This document shows positions 24,801 through 36,895 of a stretch of DNA of 60,000 nucleotides, one piece after another. Numbering within the stretch: position 1 is the first letter of the stretch; each line of letters opens with the position of its first letter. A model generated the notes under the pieces. That model worked only from the letters and a program-made list of their open reading frames with translations. It did not search any database and had not been told where the DNA came from. The DNA is taken from the NCBI GenBank assembly GCA_914767715.1, contig OU612072.1:26848001-26908000 (forward strand), read 5' to 3'. Source of the DNA: Membranipora membranacea (taxonomy: Eukaryota > Bryozoa > Gymnolaemata > Cheilostomatida > Membraniporidae). The position numbers were made by a program, and so were the translations under genes.

Positions 24801-26088
24801 ACTAAGGGCTGGCTGTGTGTGATGGTAGAGTTGGCCTCTTGGCCCTTCTTGAGATTACAGCTATGTCTGCTGAAAGTGATCCTGCAGTATTCAACAGTAT
24901 CAAGGCGAAGCTCCTAAGGCCTTCATGTATACAATTTGCACTGCGCATCTGAGATTCAGAGTTGCACTCCCACAGGACCAGAAAAGACAATCCCTGAAAT
25001 TGCGTTATGTTTTCCCTGAACATGTAGAAGTTGTGCCACGTGTTTTGTCTGGCAGTTTTTTAAAGTTCAGGTACAGACTTAACCTGACATGTCTAATACC
25101 TGAAACAAATTGTACAGTAAGTTTTGTTCTGATCCTTACTTTTAACTTTTATTCTCCATGTTGTAGGAATGTTATTAGGAGCCGCGATGGGTGGGCCCCG
25201 TTGGGGTTGGGGATACTGCCCTGGATGGGGTTATGGTGGATGGGGACATCACGGTCACTTTGACAGTCACATGCATAACAGTACTGAGATTAACAACACA
25301 TATATAACTAATGAGACAAACAACATAACCAATAACTATGAAGGAGATGGCACTGGTGAAGGAGGAGGAGAAATGGGGGCCGATCAGCAGGACCCCCCTC
25401 CTGGTGAGAGCTTCTATATATAAGTCCTCTTTTTAAAGGCCGCAACCCATCCGAATGTTACCAAAAGATTTTATAAAACAAAAAGCCTTGAAGTTTGAAT
25501 TTGTAAATTTATAAATTTATTTTCACAGTTATTTACATCCTTAGAGGAGATTCCACAAGCCTGCTATACCCACCACACTGGTCCATTATTGAACAAAGCG
25601 GTTTTCTCATAGAAAAACTGGATAATTTCTTTGCCCACAAACAATATTGACTTGATATTTTATATCGTTGTGTAGGAGACGAAGGCGGGCACGAAAACTA
25701 CGGAGGTGCTGTTGAAGACAACGGAGGTGGTGGGGGAGAATATGGGGGACTCGGACAAGGTCAAGCATATGATGATAACTATCAAGGAGAGCAGAACCAG
25801 GGAGGTTATGACCAGGGCGGTTATGATCAGGGCGGGCAGGACCAAGGTGGATATAGCCAGGGCGGATACGATCAGGGCGGATACGATCAGGGCGGATACG
25901 ATCAGGGCGGTTATGGCCAGGGCGGTTACGACCAGGGTGGATACGACCAGGGCGGATACGATCAGGGCGGATACGATCAGGGCGGTTATGACCAGGGTGG
26001 CTATGATGATGGGGGTGGTTTTGATGATGGCGGATTTGATGATGGTGGTGGGTTTGATGGCGGGGATTTCGATGGTGGGGACTTTTAA
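18896..26088 (+). CDS. Predicted lipid-anchored PH-like protein with prion-like Gly/Gln/Tyr-rich tail, 10 exons, 467 aa
   Basis: Exons are 18896-18935, 20393-20437, 21149-21249, 21924-22087, 22812-22839, 23338-23491, 23872-23901, 24329-24520, 25167-25403 and 25676-26088; they total 1404 nt with consistent phases and GT-AG borders. The N-terminus MGCAASS fits N-myristoylation on Gly2 with palmitoylation on Cys3. Residues ~20-125 look like a PH-type fold (CMLQKWCKGWKDVYVQVY, then EIYWYNKKGDN). Residues 127-177 are Pro/Gln-rich, 188-251 contain GGYPPQQQ repeats and a Gly run, and 252-330 begin GMLLGAAMGG and are then Trp/Gly- and Asn/Thr-rich. Residues 331-467 are GGYDQ repeats ending in Asp/Gly. 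Together this suggests an inner-membrane-leaflet adaptor with a disordered, self-associating tail. I do not recognise the gene. A possible poly(A) signal is AATAAA at 27011-27016. Confidence 0.85.
23505..24328. other. Introns around a 30-bp micro-exon
   Basis: The 30-nt exon 23872-23901 (encoding AESSSNSSNG plus one base) lies between introns of about 380 and 427 bp. It is phase 1 on both sides, so it could be skipped without changing frame. Confidence 0.6.
24531..24765. repeat. 22-bp minisatellite, about 11 copies
   Basis: The unit GATGTCACAGCCAGCCCTTA(GT) begins about 10 bp after the donor of exon 24329-24520. An inverted partial copy (CACTAAGGGCTGGCTGTG) lies at about 24799-24816, so the intron RNA could pair back on the array. 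Confidence 0.9.
25795..26010 (+). repeat. Coding repeat, GGYDQ units (15 bp)
   Basis: About 14 units of GGCGG[A/T]TA[C/T]GA[C/T]CAG encode GGYDQ (variants GGYSQ, GGYGQ and GGQDQ) in the last exon of the PH-like gene. Variation is mostly at third positions and in one Tyr/Asp codon, which is consistent with purifying selection on the pentapeptide. Confidence 0.9.
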
Positions 26089-28776
26089 TCATTTTCTTCC
26101 AAGTTATTCCAAAGCCTGACCACAAAGTCTCACGGGGCGTCTGATTGAGTCAGTGATATTTTGCTAGTATTTGAAGAGCCAGTTGTGTACATTGAAAGCG
26201 CCATTCACTCAGACATTTAAGCTATGACGTCATGTCCGTGACGTCATGTCCGTGACAGAACTTCTCAATCTCTAAATCTGATATGTGATAAAATTATTTA
26301 TTTTTGTATGTAACAATTCATATTTCTCAGCCATTATCGACCCCTTGCCTGGTAGTCAGTGATGGGGTCAGGTGATGTCTTTTTAGTTTTCACTTTCTTC
26401 TATATTCATTTTAAACTCATTACATACTTTTATTTGATCAAATAACTATACATAAACATAAACACCAAAGTCACTTCCTTTTCAAACAATCTTTGACAAC
26501 CCAGGTTAGGAATTGTCTTGGCAAGTCTAGCAGGAAGGCTGCTAAAACTGATGTGCGATTTGATTGCAAGTATTTGAAGAGCCAGTTTTATGTTTTTTGA
26601 AACTGCCATTCAGTCAAATATTGTCATTGTATGCTTACAAAGCTGTCTTCAATTTCTTCGGAAGAAAGTAGAACAATCCCAATTTTAAAACTGTCAACAT
26701 CAACATAAATTCTTAAAAACAACCGATTGACTTGGCAAATAACTGAACCTAAACCTGGAGAACTAAGCCAGCCTAAGCCAAATATCTGTATTTAAGAGAA
26801 AATAACTTGTACAAAACAACATATGGGTTGTCCGCTAAAATGTTTTCCAAATCACGGTGCGTGTTACGTTACGTGATTGTTGCAAGAATTAAACATACAT
26901 TGTCCTCGAATTGTAAAGCGGAAAGAAGTTCCATACTCTAGTAGCAAGCTCCTTTTATGACGGAAGTATAATTATCCTTTTTTTGCGACATTATAATGTT
27001 TGTGATAGCTAATAAAACAATCAATCAATCAATTCACAAAACTGATGTTATATATCTGTGATCATTGCAGCAAATGCGCTCATAATTTCTTCAGCTATTC
27101 AACTGAGTTATCATATCACGTTATTGAAATCATACAGCTGGAACTAGAAGTTTGAAGAGTATTCTCATGACGCCGATGTGTCGGCTCTGATTGATTGGGG
27201 AGCCAAACAGCCAAATAAGAGGCGAAACATAGACCAATCTCATGTGGTGATATGATGATGAGAGGATAACTCCAAGAAGAAATCAAACATAATTAAGGGA
27301 CTGTTATACCAAGGAGTAACAGTACAGTTACCGCTGGAGATTGCACTTCAGCTATCATAATAATATCAACTTTTTATTTGCTATTCAATGCCCTTTCGGG
27401 CCAATGAGAATATGCTTACATAAGATTCATCACATCTATTTAGCGCACTCCTGTACAAGGTAGGAGTGGGCAAGCTAGGCCATTGATCGGAGAGCTCACC
27501 TCCTTCAGCAGAATGGGTAGTGACCGGGATTCGAACCTGCAACTCTCAGATTGAGAAGCCTAACCACTACGCCACCCTGCCTGGCTGACATTTGTTATAG
27601 CTATCATGCATGCGGTATACTTATTGTCTTCTCATGAATAAATTAGTGAATTTGCGACACTATCATTATAAGTCTGGCCAAGTCTGATTTATTAGTTGAT
27701 AATGACAATGATTGTATATGAGGGATCAAAAAGAGCCACTGATATATCTTAAATTTATCCTTCTGTTTTGTTGGCTTAAGAGATACATCAAACTTTTCTT
27801 GACATGTTATTCCATCCAAAAGATATTTATTTACATCAATGAATAATCATTATAATGTTTGACAAGTGCCTGGTTTTGCCAAACACCTCAAAAGAAGGAC
27901 TGAGCATTTACCCGAATTCAGGCATATTAAGACTATGCCTCTCAAGCATAGTTTCCTACTATAGCCTACAAATCTGAGCTGAAACATGTGATACGTGGTT
28001 GAATGCAATATATTGCTGGTCCAACTTAGCCCAATGCTAAGGTTTATATCAGTATGAAATAAGGTTTAGATGTCAATATTATTTACCAGAGAGATAGATA
28101 CCGAGTTTGTCAGTCAGTATGTCCAGGTGAGAGAATGATTGGAATGGATACCAATGGTGTATGATTAGTGTGTAACGTTGTTAGGTCATATAGATTGAGC
28201 TGGTGAAAAGTAATGGCCTGTAAACCATCTGTATGAGCTCGATATGAGTACCATGAGAGGCAAGTAACCTAGTTAGGTCATTTTAGTGAGCAAGTTAGTT
28301 GTAATGGCTTGTAAACCATCTGTATGTGTCCTCGATATAAGCAGTGGAATGTCACCAGTCATGGGTTTTTTGGCTAAGACGTGGCAACCCAGTATGCCAG
28401 TCAGGGTTTTCCGACTATGTGTCAACGACAGCCCAGAATGCGCCAGTTCCCAGAGCCATGCCAATGTTTGCACCCCACCTTTTCCAAGTTACTGCTTAAC
28501 TAGTGTGCTATTGTGCTGGCTGAAGGAGATAATGACTGGAATAAATACAGTTGAGAATAGCAGACAGTAATTATGATGATGACTCAGTAGCTATCAATGC
28601 AGAAAGCCTTAGTTGGGTGTAATAACATTTTAATTACTACAGGTTGTGTGTAAAAGCATCTCAAAACAGGATAGAAATAGCCCGAGTTTTTGGGGGACCC
28701 TAGGAGAAGTCCATCTAGCACAAGATTGACTGGTTTGGTCCATTGATTGATATTCGGATCGGTCTTTGACATTACC
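26089..28776. other. Intergenic, dispersed short repeats
   Basis: No gene is recognised. A ~60-bp sequence (TATTTGAAGAGCCAGTT through GCCATTCA) occurs twice, at about 26168-26218 and 26571-26617. Two TGACGTCA octamers (CRE-like) lie at 26225-26232 and 26239-26246, in what may be the 3' UTR. A ~70-bp duplication containing GCCTGTAAACCATCTGTATG lies at about 28185-28255 and 28270-28340. Confidence 0.5.
27370..27595 (-). mobile_element. tRNA-derived SINE
   Basis: On the minus strand the 5' part is tRNA-like: A box TGGCGTAGTGGTTAGGC and B box GGTTCGAATCC, with partial acceptor pairing of GGGTGG to CACTACCC. A ~130-bp body follows, ending GAAAGGGCATTGAATAGCAAATAAAAAG. The anticodon arm is poor and the body is unlike a tRNA gene, so I call a SINE rather than a tRNA. 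Confidence 0.75.
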
Positions 28777-28800
28777 TTAAGGTAATGTCAAAGACCGATC
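28746..28800. repeat. Perfect palindrome at the outer edge of the 1.36-kb foldback
   Basis: GATATTCGGATCGGTCTTTGACATTACC, TTAA and then the exact reverse complement. The left half is an extra copy of the foldback terminus in opposite orientation, joined across a single TTAA. Confidence 0.85.
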
Positions 28801-30143
28801 CGAATATCAACATATCATATACAGTTGGAAAGCTGCCGAGCTACTGAGAATGAATACCTGAACAAAAACTTGATTCGATGACGTTGTGTCATTAAAGGGA
28901 GGAAATGAGGCAGAAAACGCTGTTTTTGTCAAAGCAGATGGAGGAGTCAAATTAATTGCAAGAAATTTCAAAACAGGTGGAATGCATACTTAGAGATTGA
29001 GTTCATAGTAAAATTTGATTTTCTTTGATATACGACTAGTCTAAACTGACTTTTTACGTCACGCCATACAACGCATTTTTTTTGGTGAAGCCGTGAAAAT
29101 ATGTGAAATTTCAATCATTAATTCAGAACAGATCATAGGCTCAAAACAAAATTAATTATGATTTTCCCTTAGAGTACACTTCAAATGTCATACATATTGA
29201 CTTTAAACAAAATTAGCTCGCATATTGCGAAAACAGTGGACTCTCGGCTACACCTGATATTTTTCGCATTTTTTGCATAACGTCCAATGTGCTGTCCAAA
29301 TGACCATTATTGTGGCCAAAAAAAGTTTTTTTGAAAGTTCTCACATACGAACCCGCTTTTATTACAAATGGTGCACGCAGGAAATGCCAACAAAATTTTT
29401 CACTGCATCTTCGTTTTTCTTGAATTTAACGCAAAAGAACGGCCAAAAACACCTCAAAAGTCCCAAAAAATAGCTGTTTTTTGGCATTCTTTTGCGTTAA
29501 ATTCAAGAAAAACGAAGATGCAGGGAAAAAATCTTTTGGCATTTCCTGTGTGCACCATGGCTAATGAAAGCGGCTTCGTATGTGAGAACTTTCAAAAAAA
29601 CTTTGTTCAGCCACAATAATGGTCATTTGGACAGCACATTTGATGTTATGCAAAAGTTGCAAAAAATATTAGCTGTATTCGAGAGTCTACTGTTTTCGCA
29701 ATATGCAAGCTAATTTGTTGAAAATTAATAGGTATGGCATTTGAAGTGTACTCGAAGGGAAAATCATAATTAATTTTGTTTCGAGCCTATGATCTGTTCT
29801 GAATTAATGATTGAAATTTCACATATTTTCACGGCTTCACAAAAAAAATGCATTGTATGGCGTGACGTAAAAAGTCAGTTTAGACTAGTCACATATCAAA
29901 GAAAATCAAATTTTACGATGAATGCAATCTCTAAGTATGCATTCCACCTGGTTTGAAATTTCTTGCAATTAATTTGACTCCCCCATCTGCTTTGACAAAA
30001 ACAGCGTTTTCTGCCTCATTTCCTCCCTAAAATGACACAACGTCTTTGAATCAAGTTTTTGTTCAGGTATTCATTTTCAGTTGCTCTGCAGCTTTCCAAC
30101 GGTATATGATATGTTGATATTCGGATCGGTCTTTGACATTACC
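28781..30143. mobile_element. 1363-bp foldback element flanked by TTAA
   Basis: Arms of about 680 bp are inverted copies of each other (28781 to ~29460 and ~29480 to 30143) with a very short centre. The termini are GGTAATGTCAAAGACCGATC and its complement. TTAA flanks both sides (28777-28780, 30144-30147), as expected for piggyBac-type insertion. No transposase is encoded. The arms differ at scattered single bases only, so a transcript would form a long hairpin. Confidence 0.85.
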
Positions 30144-30147
30144 TTAA

Positions 30148-31160
30148 ACACTTCAGTGAAGTATGCCGATGTACATATTGGTAACATCTCTTATGCTAAT
30201 TTCGGCTATGGTTCATTGATAGTGGCTTAGGTATGTAACTGTATATTAAATCATGTGTAGTTAACCATTCACTGGATATTCCTAAATGAATAGAAGAATG
30301 ATCTTTTCCTTACCACGATAAAAATTAACTAGAAATGGCCGTTTTGGGCTTATACAATTACACGAAAATCAACATCACATATTTCCATCCATACTTAAAC
30401 AGCTGCTGCCACAAATCTGTGCTTATTGAATTCAGTATAATGATAGGGGTCTGCGATCTTAATATTGTCGACTATCTGATCTGATCAACTGATCTGTAAA
30501 ATTGGGGTATGAAACTATTTATCTTGCATACATTGTGAAGTAGTTAACGTCTTACTAGTTGACAATAATGATGTCATCAGCTAGTGTGGTTTCATAGGTC
30601 GTTAGGTGACAATTCTGAGATTAAAGCCTCAATTAGTTATCTTGGAGCTATAAAGATTTCAATGAGCACAAAACTGTAGCAGTAGAAGTTTGAGCATTAA
30701 AATCACATTGATTTCTTCTTAGTTTACATTACAACAGCAGTTCAAGCTGACTGACCATTCAATGCGTTGGTATGTGTGCGCGTTTTAACGAGAGTCAGAG
30801 AAATACTTGTCTCAACTCAGCTAATTGACATTGATTATTGTGACACTAAATCTATAATATGATAGATGGTAGAACTATTGAAATGTATCAGTGCTGCAAG
30901 CCCACTTATTGACCTTATTTAGTCTTATTTTAATTTGCTCACCACAATACTGATATCTGAACTGTTTGCACCTATTAAATCTTTTAACCAGCGGTATATA
31001 TCCAATATTGCTATCATAGCTAAAATTCAGGATATCAGCCAACACATTGGCTAATTATGTATGGCTGACAGGTACGTAGTACACAATGGGTATCTCACAT
31101 TACCAAGATTTTGTTCCATATTGGCATTAATATTCATATTGCTTTTCAATTTCATTTTAG
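30148..31160. other. Intergenic, nothing recognised
   Basis: This is the AT-rich upstream region of receptor copy 1. I find no counterpart of the signal-peptide exons seen in copies 3 and 5. Confidence 0.4.
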
Positions 31161-31799
31161 GTTTCCCCACCTTTGCTCTGTCCGACTCGACATCATTGAT
31201 TGATGCCAGGATATATCCACAAGGATATATAACTGCTGAGTCATCTGGGAGCACACATGATGACGCAGCATCTGATGATAATTGTGTGTTGGGTGAGGGG
31301 AAAGGATGCTCACACTCCAGCTACTAAATCTGCCGATTACCTCAAACTGAGAGGTAGTGACTTGTAACAAATATTTCCCAACTACTCTCTAGAATTATAA
31401 TGACAATAACTCTGGATTATTACCAACTTTTTTTCGAAAGCCAAGTCTTGACACATGTTACTAATGACATCGATAAGACCACAATGATTGAACATAGAGC
31501 AGGTTAACTCTGCATTTATTAGTTGTATAAAAAGTTACAGTCACAACTAACAAGAAAAAAAAGTCTGTTCACCCAAAATGAACTTTCACGCAGGGGCGTA
31601 TATTCTAAAAAAATTCACTCACTGACCTTTTAGAGATGAGCATAAGGATCGGGCACAGCCCGATCCACATGCCGTAGGCGTGGCGGGGAGGGTGTGGGAG
31701 GGGCGCTTAAGCTCCCACCACGGAAATTTTTGCATATCGGTAGCAAAATAGTGCAAGCAGAGAGGTATTTCAATAGCTCACTGAGCTGTTGGGTACTTT

Positions 31800-31975
31800 C
31801 AGAAAACAACTCAATAGAAGTAGAAGATTACGGTAAAAATGCTCCAGTTATAAAGCACCCATTTGAAAAATAACTGACCACGATGGGATTTCGAACCCAC
31901 AACAATCTTATTAATAGTGATCATTAGGCAGATGCTCTACACACTGAGCTATTCAGACACTCCATCGTATTCAGC
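31800..31975 (-). mobile_element. tRNA-derived SINE fragment
   Basis: On the minus strand there is an A box TAGCTCAGTGTGTAGAGC and a B box GTGGGTTCGAAATCCCA with a well-paired T arm. The 5' acceptor strand has no partner and the anticodon region is too long, so this is a SINE or tRNA relic inside receptor copy 1. Confidence 0.6.
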
Positions 31976-32534
31976 AAAGTCATTTTATAGGGGTTTGTGA
32001 GTCACAGGACGTATGTGATAGTAAGGATATAGATATGTTTTTACATCTCTTCCGAACATATACACCATCAACAAACTTTTTTTTTCTACTCAAAGGTATG
32101 AAAGCCAATTTACAGAGCCGTTTCGTCAAAATGTGGTGTTACTAGGCAAAATATTTGTCTTTCTTAAATAGATATCCATAGAAATTGATTACAGACCCAT
32201 TTCAATTTAAAACTCGACATCGAAGGTTTCAAAAAAACTCCTCTCTGTGCAAATGAGAGAGTATTCGGAGTGCAAAGAATTACTCACAAATTAGAGATTT
32301 GGCATTAGATGGAAGCTCAGTACAACTGACACAATCAATATAATGGAACAACTTTTCGACCATTTTAATGATAGAAAAATCAACCAGGGTTTGTTTTTAG
32401 ATCTTTCAATACAATACATATACAATAAATCATGACATTATTATAAGTGACCAGAAAATTTCAGATTTTCTTCTCCCTCATATCGACTGTTAGAAATATA
32501 TCTTTTATATAGAAAACAGTTTGTCTTGGTTAAT

Positions 32535-33270
32535 GAATTAAGTCAGGTTTACTGTCTGTCATGATCGGTGCTACCCAGGGTTCGGTTCTCGGGCCAGTAC
32601 TAATTTTAATATATAAATATTTACCTTTTAAATACATCATACGATCTAAATTAAATACCTTTTGCTGACGATACTAATATCTTTAGTACTAGGCCTGAAA
32701 TTACGAAAAGAAATTTACCTCTGATAACTGAATTGTGTATCACCAACTGTCTTGTGATAAACTATGAGAAAATCTTTTTGAAGCACCAAACAAAATTTGT
32801 AACCCATAAGATTAAAAGCTCATATTCGGGAACTCTATTTCAGAAGAAAAAGGAACAACAAAATTTGTAGGTTGAAACTCCAATATAACTTCCATGGTCC
32901 ATGAACATTTTAAAAGCCTGAAAAAAAAATTAAATTTAACCCTGATGATGATGATACAAGCACTCGGTCCAGCTGTTGAGCAAATTCTAATGGTTGACAT
33001 TATTTATAGCTTTTACATCCGGATTTGATCAACGAATTAGAGTTCTGGGGCCACGCAAGTGATAGCTAGCTACGACTCTACAAAAATGCTCTGCGTCTCA
33101 ACAAGGGAATTAGACCAGGGGTCACATTTCTAATAATTATGAAAAACTAAAAATCATGCCATTACAAATGCTTTTTGAATACAGAATTTTGAAACTTTAT
33201 TGAAATCATGCTCAATTCAAAATATTTTAAACATGATTTTGAACCATGAATACAACACTTGATCCAACAA
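32535..33270 (+). pseudogene. Broken LINE reverse transcriptase remnant
   Basis: Plus-strand reading across frame breaks shows GATQGSVLGP (the family motif is PQGSxLGP) and then ADDTNI (the catalytic FADD/YADD region). Further C-terminal pieces follow, including a LQMLFEYRILK-like segment near 33160-33200. Several stops and frameshifts are present. It is inserted in the CUB-Sushi intron of receptor copy 1. Confidence 0.65.
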
Positions 33271-34080
33271 ATTGAAATTTCTTAACACCAATAACAAACG
33301 AGGATAGAAGTCCTTGTTAAGTAATGGCATGTATAGCCTTGTTCAACAAATTTGGGTAGGGCCAGGATGCAATCTCATAATCGGGCTGGTGGGGCGTCGA
33401 TGGTCAAGTGGTGCATAGCAGGTACGGTGGGCGCTAAGTGGAAAACAAATCTTGTTGCCATTAAATAGAAAAACTAGGCATTGTAATATGTTGCCAAATG
33501 TGTCGGTATCATGTTGAAAGCTATAAACAAGATGTAAAAAAAGTATCCAATACAAAGATAATCATTATGACTGTTCTAGAAATGGCCTTGCCTCAGATGT
33601 CACTTTTTCAGTGTCTTAGCGCTGAAAAAGATTGTATTTTTATGCTAAACTGCATACTCATGAACTCATGAATAGAATTTTCCTAGACTATGTTCAATCA
33701 TGCTAGCCTTCACGACGCCAGTAATAGCATCAGTCAAGACCAGTCAAAACCCTTCTAGCCAAGACATAAAGTTGGTCAACTTTAAAGAGTAAATTAATTT
33801 GCCATATCCCACAGAGTTTGCGGCACAATATTTGGCTGCAATTTCTGCAACACACACTAGCCTTCGGTACACATGGGGCCCAACAAACCCCAGATATCAT
33901 CAAAATTCAAACGTAGAAACTTCGAGAGTTGAGCAGTGAAGGAGATGGCTCTAACCAGCTGAAGCACCTCCTACTCTGACGGAGCAACTCGCAGCTGTAA
34001 TATAACTATTGCATAAAATTGCATATAATATGTTTACCGTAAACTGTAATACTGTTTTATTTAAAGATCATTCTCACACC
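33271..34080. other. Intronic sequence of receptor copy 1, nothing specific
   Basis: No recognised coding, RNA or repeat structure beyond general AT-richness. The LINE 3' flank may extend into it. Confidence 0.3.
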
Positions 34081-34152
34081 ATTCGTGCTCAATTTGGTGA
34101 AATTATAAATGAAAATATTGTACTTTACAGTTGAGTCATGCGATGAAAACGT

Positions 34153-34284
34153 ACCAATACTCGGATCACTAAGTACCAATACTCGGGTCACTAAGTACCA
34201 ATACTCGGATCACTAAGTACCAATACTCGGATCACTAAGTACCAATACTCGGATCACTAAGTACCAATACTCGGATCACTAAGA
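34153..34284 (+). repeat. 22-bp exonic minisatellite, 6 copies
   Basis: ACCAATACTCGGATCACTAAGT is present once in the other receptor copies (encoding PILGSL or PMLGSL) but six times here. Five extra units add 110 bp, which is not a multiple of three, so the Sushi frame is lost. Confidence 0.95.
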
Positions 34285-35383
34285 CAGACCCAATACAACT
34301 CATCTGATTATGAAGTCAAATACAGCGGTGATTACAGGCAACCCAACATTGCGAGGACAACTTTCAGTTGCAAAGATAACCAACGGTCTTCAAATATAAA
34401 CTGCCTCGGGTAATCAATATTGCCTCACTTTCTTGTTCGATGCACTCTTTTAACATGCTATGCATCAATATACATGGTAGGTTTGTTGTAAGTAAAACTT
34501 ACAAATACTTTAGTGATTTATATCAAAAGGAATGAAGTGTCTCTTATTCACCAGGTTCCCCTGATCAAGAAGAGTACAGACTGCTAGAGGTTGTGAGCAT
34601 CGTATTGAGTGTACTTATGGTGATTGTAGTGGCAGCCATTTTTGTTTATATACTGTCCAAAAGATTAGTGAGTAACATCAAAAATATTGCTTGTATGCTT
34701 CCCATGTAGGTATTTATTAGTCTGCTTTCTAAAGTTTTTTTATCAATAAGTTGTCACAGCTACAATGTTAACTGTGTTTCCATAGAGTAAGCTAGGTTGA
34801 GCTGAGTGCTCGTCTGATACATAGATATACCAATCAGCTTCCCTCAGTGCAAAGATTTAGCCTGAATAGCTGGCCAGTTAAGATCTAAGGAATCCTATGT
34901 TAGAGAAAGAAGACAATTCCCCTCATTTGAACAATTAGCGCAATCTCATTGCATTGGAATTTACACAATTTCTGAATGCAAACCAAAATGTTAAAACTTA
35001 GTTTGATCTAGGTTGAGCTTGAATTTGAAATGTGGTGATTGACACTATTGTTTATTTTGCTAATGTCTTATTTACACAGACAATCCGTTCCTGCACTCCA
35101 ATTAGTGTTTACATTAACCTCATATTGCAGAAACACAGACACAAGGATTGTTAGGCACCAGAACTTCCTAACAGTGAAGCTTTGGGTAAGTCATTCATAG
35201 TCTTTGTGGGCATTTGTGACAGTATATTAACTATTGCATGAAAGAAATGAATTACAACTTTATATTTGTGGTAGCATGCAAGCATTTTTCGGTCTCAGCT
35301 AGAAAAATCCATGGATAATCAATTGTAATTCAATCAAAGACCATCATTGGATATAAATTATTAATAAGATTTGAGTGTTCTGG

Positions 35384-35992
35384 TCATTTCGAATTGAACA
35401 AGACGTTGACATCTTGAAGCTGAGGAACAGCCAGTCTATCTAAGAAAGAACTTAATGTGATTTTTATGTAGAAACTCCTCAGGACAAAGGCTACAGAATA
35501 TTTGGTTGTTCTCATAGGCATCTGACAAACCGTCCCACGCTCCACATTGCATACACGCCTTTGCACAAGAGTACCAAGGCCATTTCTGTGATATCGCCGG
35601 TAATGTCCTGTAGTGTACCAGGCTGCAAAACAGAGCATGTTTGGGTAATTTTCCCATTGCCCATGACAGACCAGCATTAATAAAAATACAAAGCAATCCG
35701 CGATCAGTGATCAAACAATTTTTATCTCAGGAGGAGGTGATGTCACAAAACTGAGATATTTCCTCATATATCTTATGATAATGAAACAAAACCAAAGCAA
35801 ATATTAGGCACACTGTGCAGTTTCAAAATTGAAAAACCTTAAATTTTATTAAAACTTTATGTTCACACCAAAATGAATTTACTGCTTAGATGGTAGCGAT
35901 CCATCAGGACAGTAGTTTGGTGCTTCTGTGGTGTCCGCATGTAATAATGTAGCTATGAAGAGAGATAAGAGAGTTTTTGGTGCTAGTCTCAT
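35384..35992 (-). pseudogene. Nested antisense secreted Cys-rich gene, unit 1, decayed
   Basis: Exon 1 (from the ATG at 35992) still encodes a signal-like MRLAPKTLLSLFIATLLHAD and the conserved NYCPDGS. Its donor is lost (CT instead of GT). Exon 2 (from 35622 down) has a 1-nt deletion near its start relative to units 2 and 4, and a TAG after FFLR in place of a Tyr codon. The middle, with YSCAKACMQCGAWD and CSLCPEEFLHK, is preserved. It lies in the intron between the juxtamembrane and tail exons of receptor copy 1. Confidence 0.8.
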
Positions 35993-36895
35993 ATTGAGTT
36001 TTAATGTAAATGATATCAAGTATGAGCAGTTTTATACACCAGCCTACTTAAGCCCAGCATAGATTTAGTAATATTAGATGTCACCTAATACTTCACTAAT
36101 TTCATTGTGTTGTGGGCTTCGTGGTTTAGTATCACATACATCTATTCTGTAATCAGCCAATAAGTATTTTATTACGCAGGTAAAACATTATCGACACGCA
36201 TTACTCGATTAGAGACAGAGTTTTTATATTGAGACTGGCAGGTGTTAAATTAATCCTTTAATAATGACAGTAAAAAAGAGTCGGTGATAGTGATTTATGA
36301 AAGGCTATCCCCCCTCCACTTAATGTGATTTGTTATTACTATTCTCTCTTCTCTTAGATGTTGAGAGCGATCAAGGTACGGTAGCTGATTGTGAATATGA
36401 ATAGCAGACCCTTACCATGATTACAGCACCCTCAATCAAAACGAGACATTAAGTTATTATCAATGTAATATTATACAAGAAAACTCAAATCCTTCCACAG
36501 ATAATTGCTATCGCCATGATCTCCTGACGACAACAAAAAGGCCACCATCGCCAGATCTGTACCACGTGATCGTTAAAGAAATGAGAAAGAGAGGAATAGA
36601 GCTACAAAATACACACCAACCTGAGATATCAGCGAATCAAAGTGAAACTACTAATGACCATGTGTACGAGAACTGGGATAACTCAACTAGGGACTTACAG
36701 CCAGGAAACTCAGAGACAATAAATGCTTCTAATCCTGGGGAGACTATCTCGACCTCTCATCATAACCTCCAATCTACCGAGAGACAGCAGGGTCAGGACG
36801 TCAACCCTGAGATTGGATGTTATGATGATGACGCAGAGAGTATCTATGAAATTTACACAATAAAGGACGATGTAAAAACTATCTTCAAATCCTAG

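Larger units (their letters stand above)
31161..36895 (+). pseudogene. Receptor copy 1 (CUB-like/Sushi/TM/Tyr-tail), decayed
   Basis: Recognisable exons are a CUB-like start at 31161 to ~31275 (FPTFALSDSTSLIDARIYPQ, then loss of the rest of the domain), Sushi 34131-34409, transmembrane 34555-34667, juxtamembrane 35131-35185 and tail 36358-36895. Defects are a missing second half of CUB, a 22-bp repeat expansion that shifts the Sushi frame, a TAG in the juxtamembrane exon, and a TAG after about 15 codons of the tail. The membrane exon is still open (VVSIVLSVLMVIVVAAIFVY). The distal tail keeps 109 open codons with VYENW and SIYEIYTI. No signal-peptide exon was found. Insertions with SINE and LINE remnants enlarge the CUB-Sushi intron to about 2.8 kb. 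Confidence 0.8.

Noticed and set aside
25607-26125. Minus-strand His/Arg/Pro-rich frame and a plus-strand TRADTIRAD-like frame
   Set aside because: Both are shadows of the GGYDQ coding repeat in the last exon of the PH-like gene.
27510-27594. tRNA gene on the minus strand
   Set aside because: A and B boxes are good, but the anticodon arm is poor and a SINE body with an A-rich end follows.
28286-28570. 94-codon open frame on the plus strand
   Set aside because: No domain or signal, no splice context, overlaps a duplicated intergenic repeat and an opposite-strand open frame of equal quality.
29273-29619. Open frames in the centre of the foldback element
   Set aside because: They mirror each other across the inverted repeat and show no transposase motif.
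31880-31965. tRNA gene on the minus strand
   Set aside because: The T arm pairs well, but the acceptor stem does not pair and the anticodon-variable region is too long.
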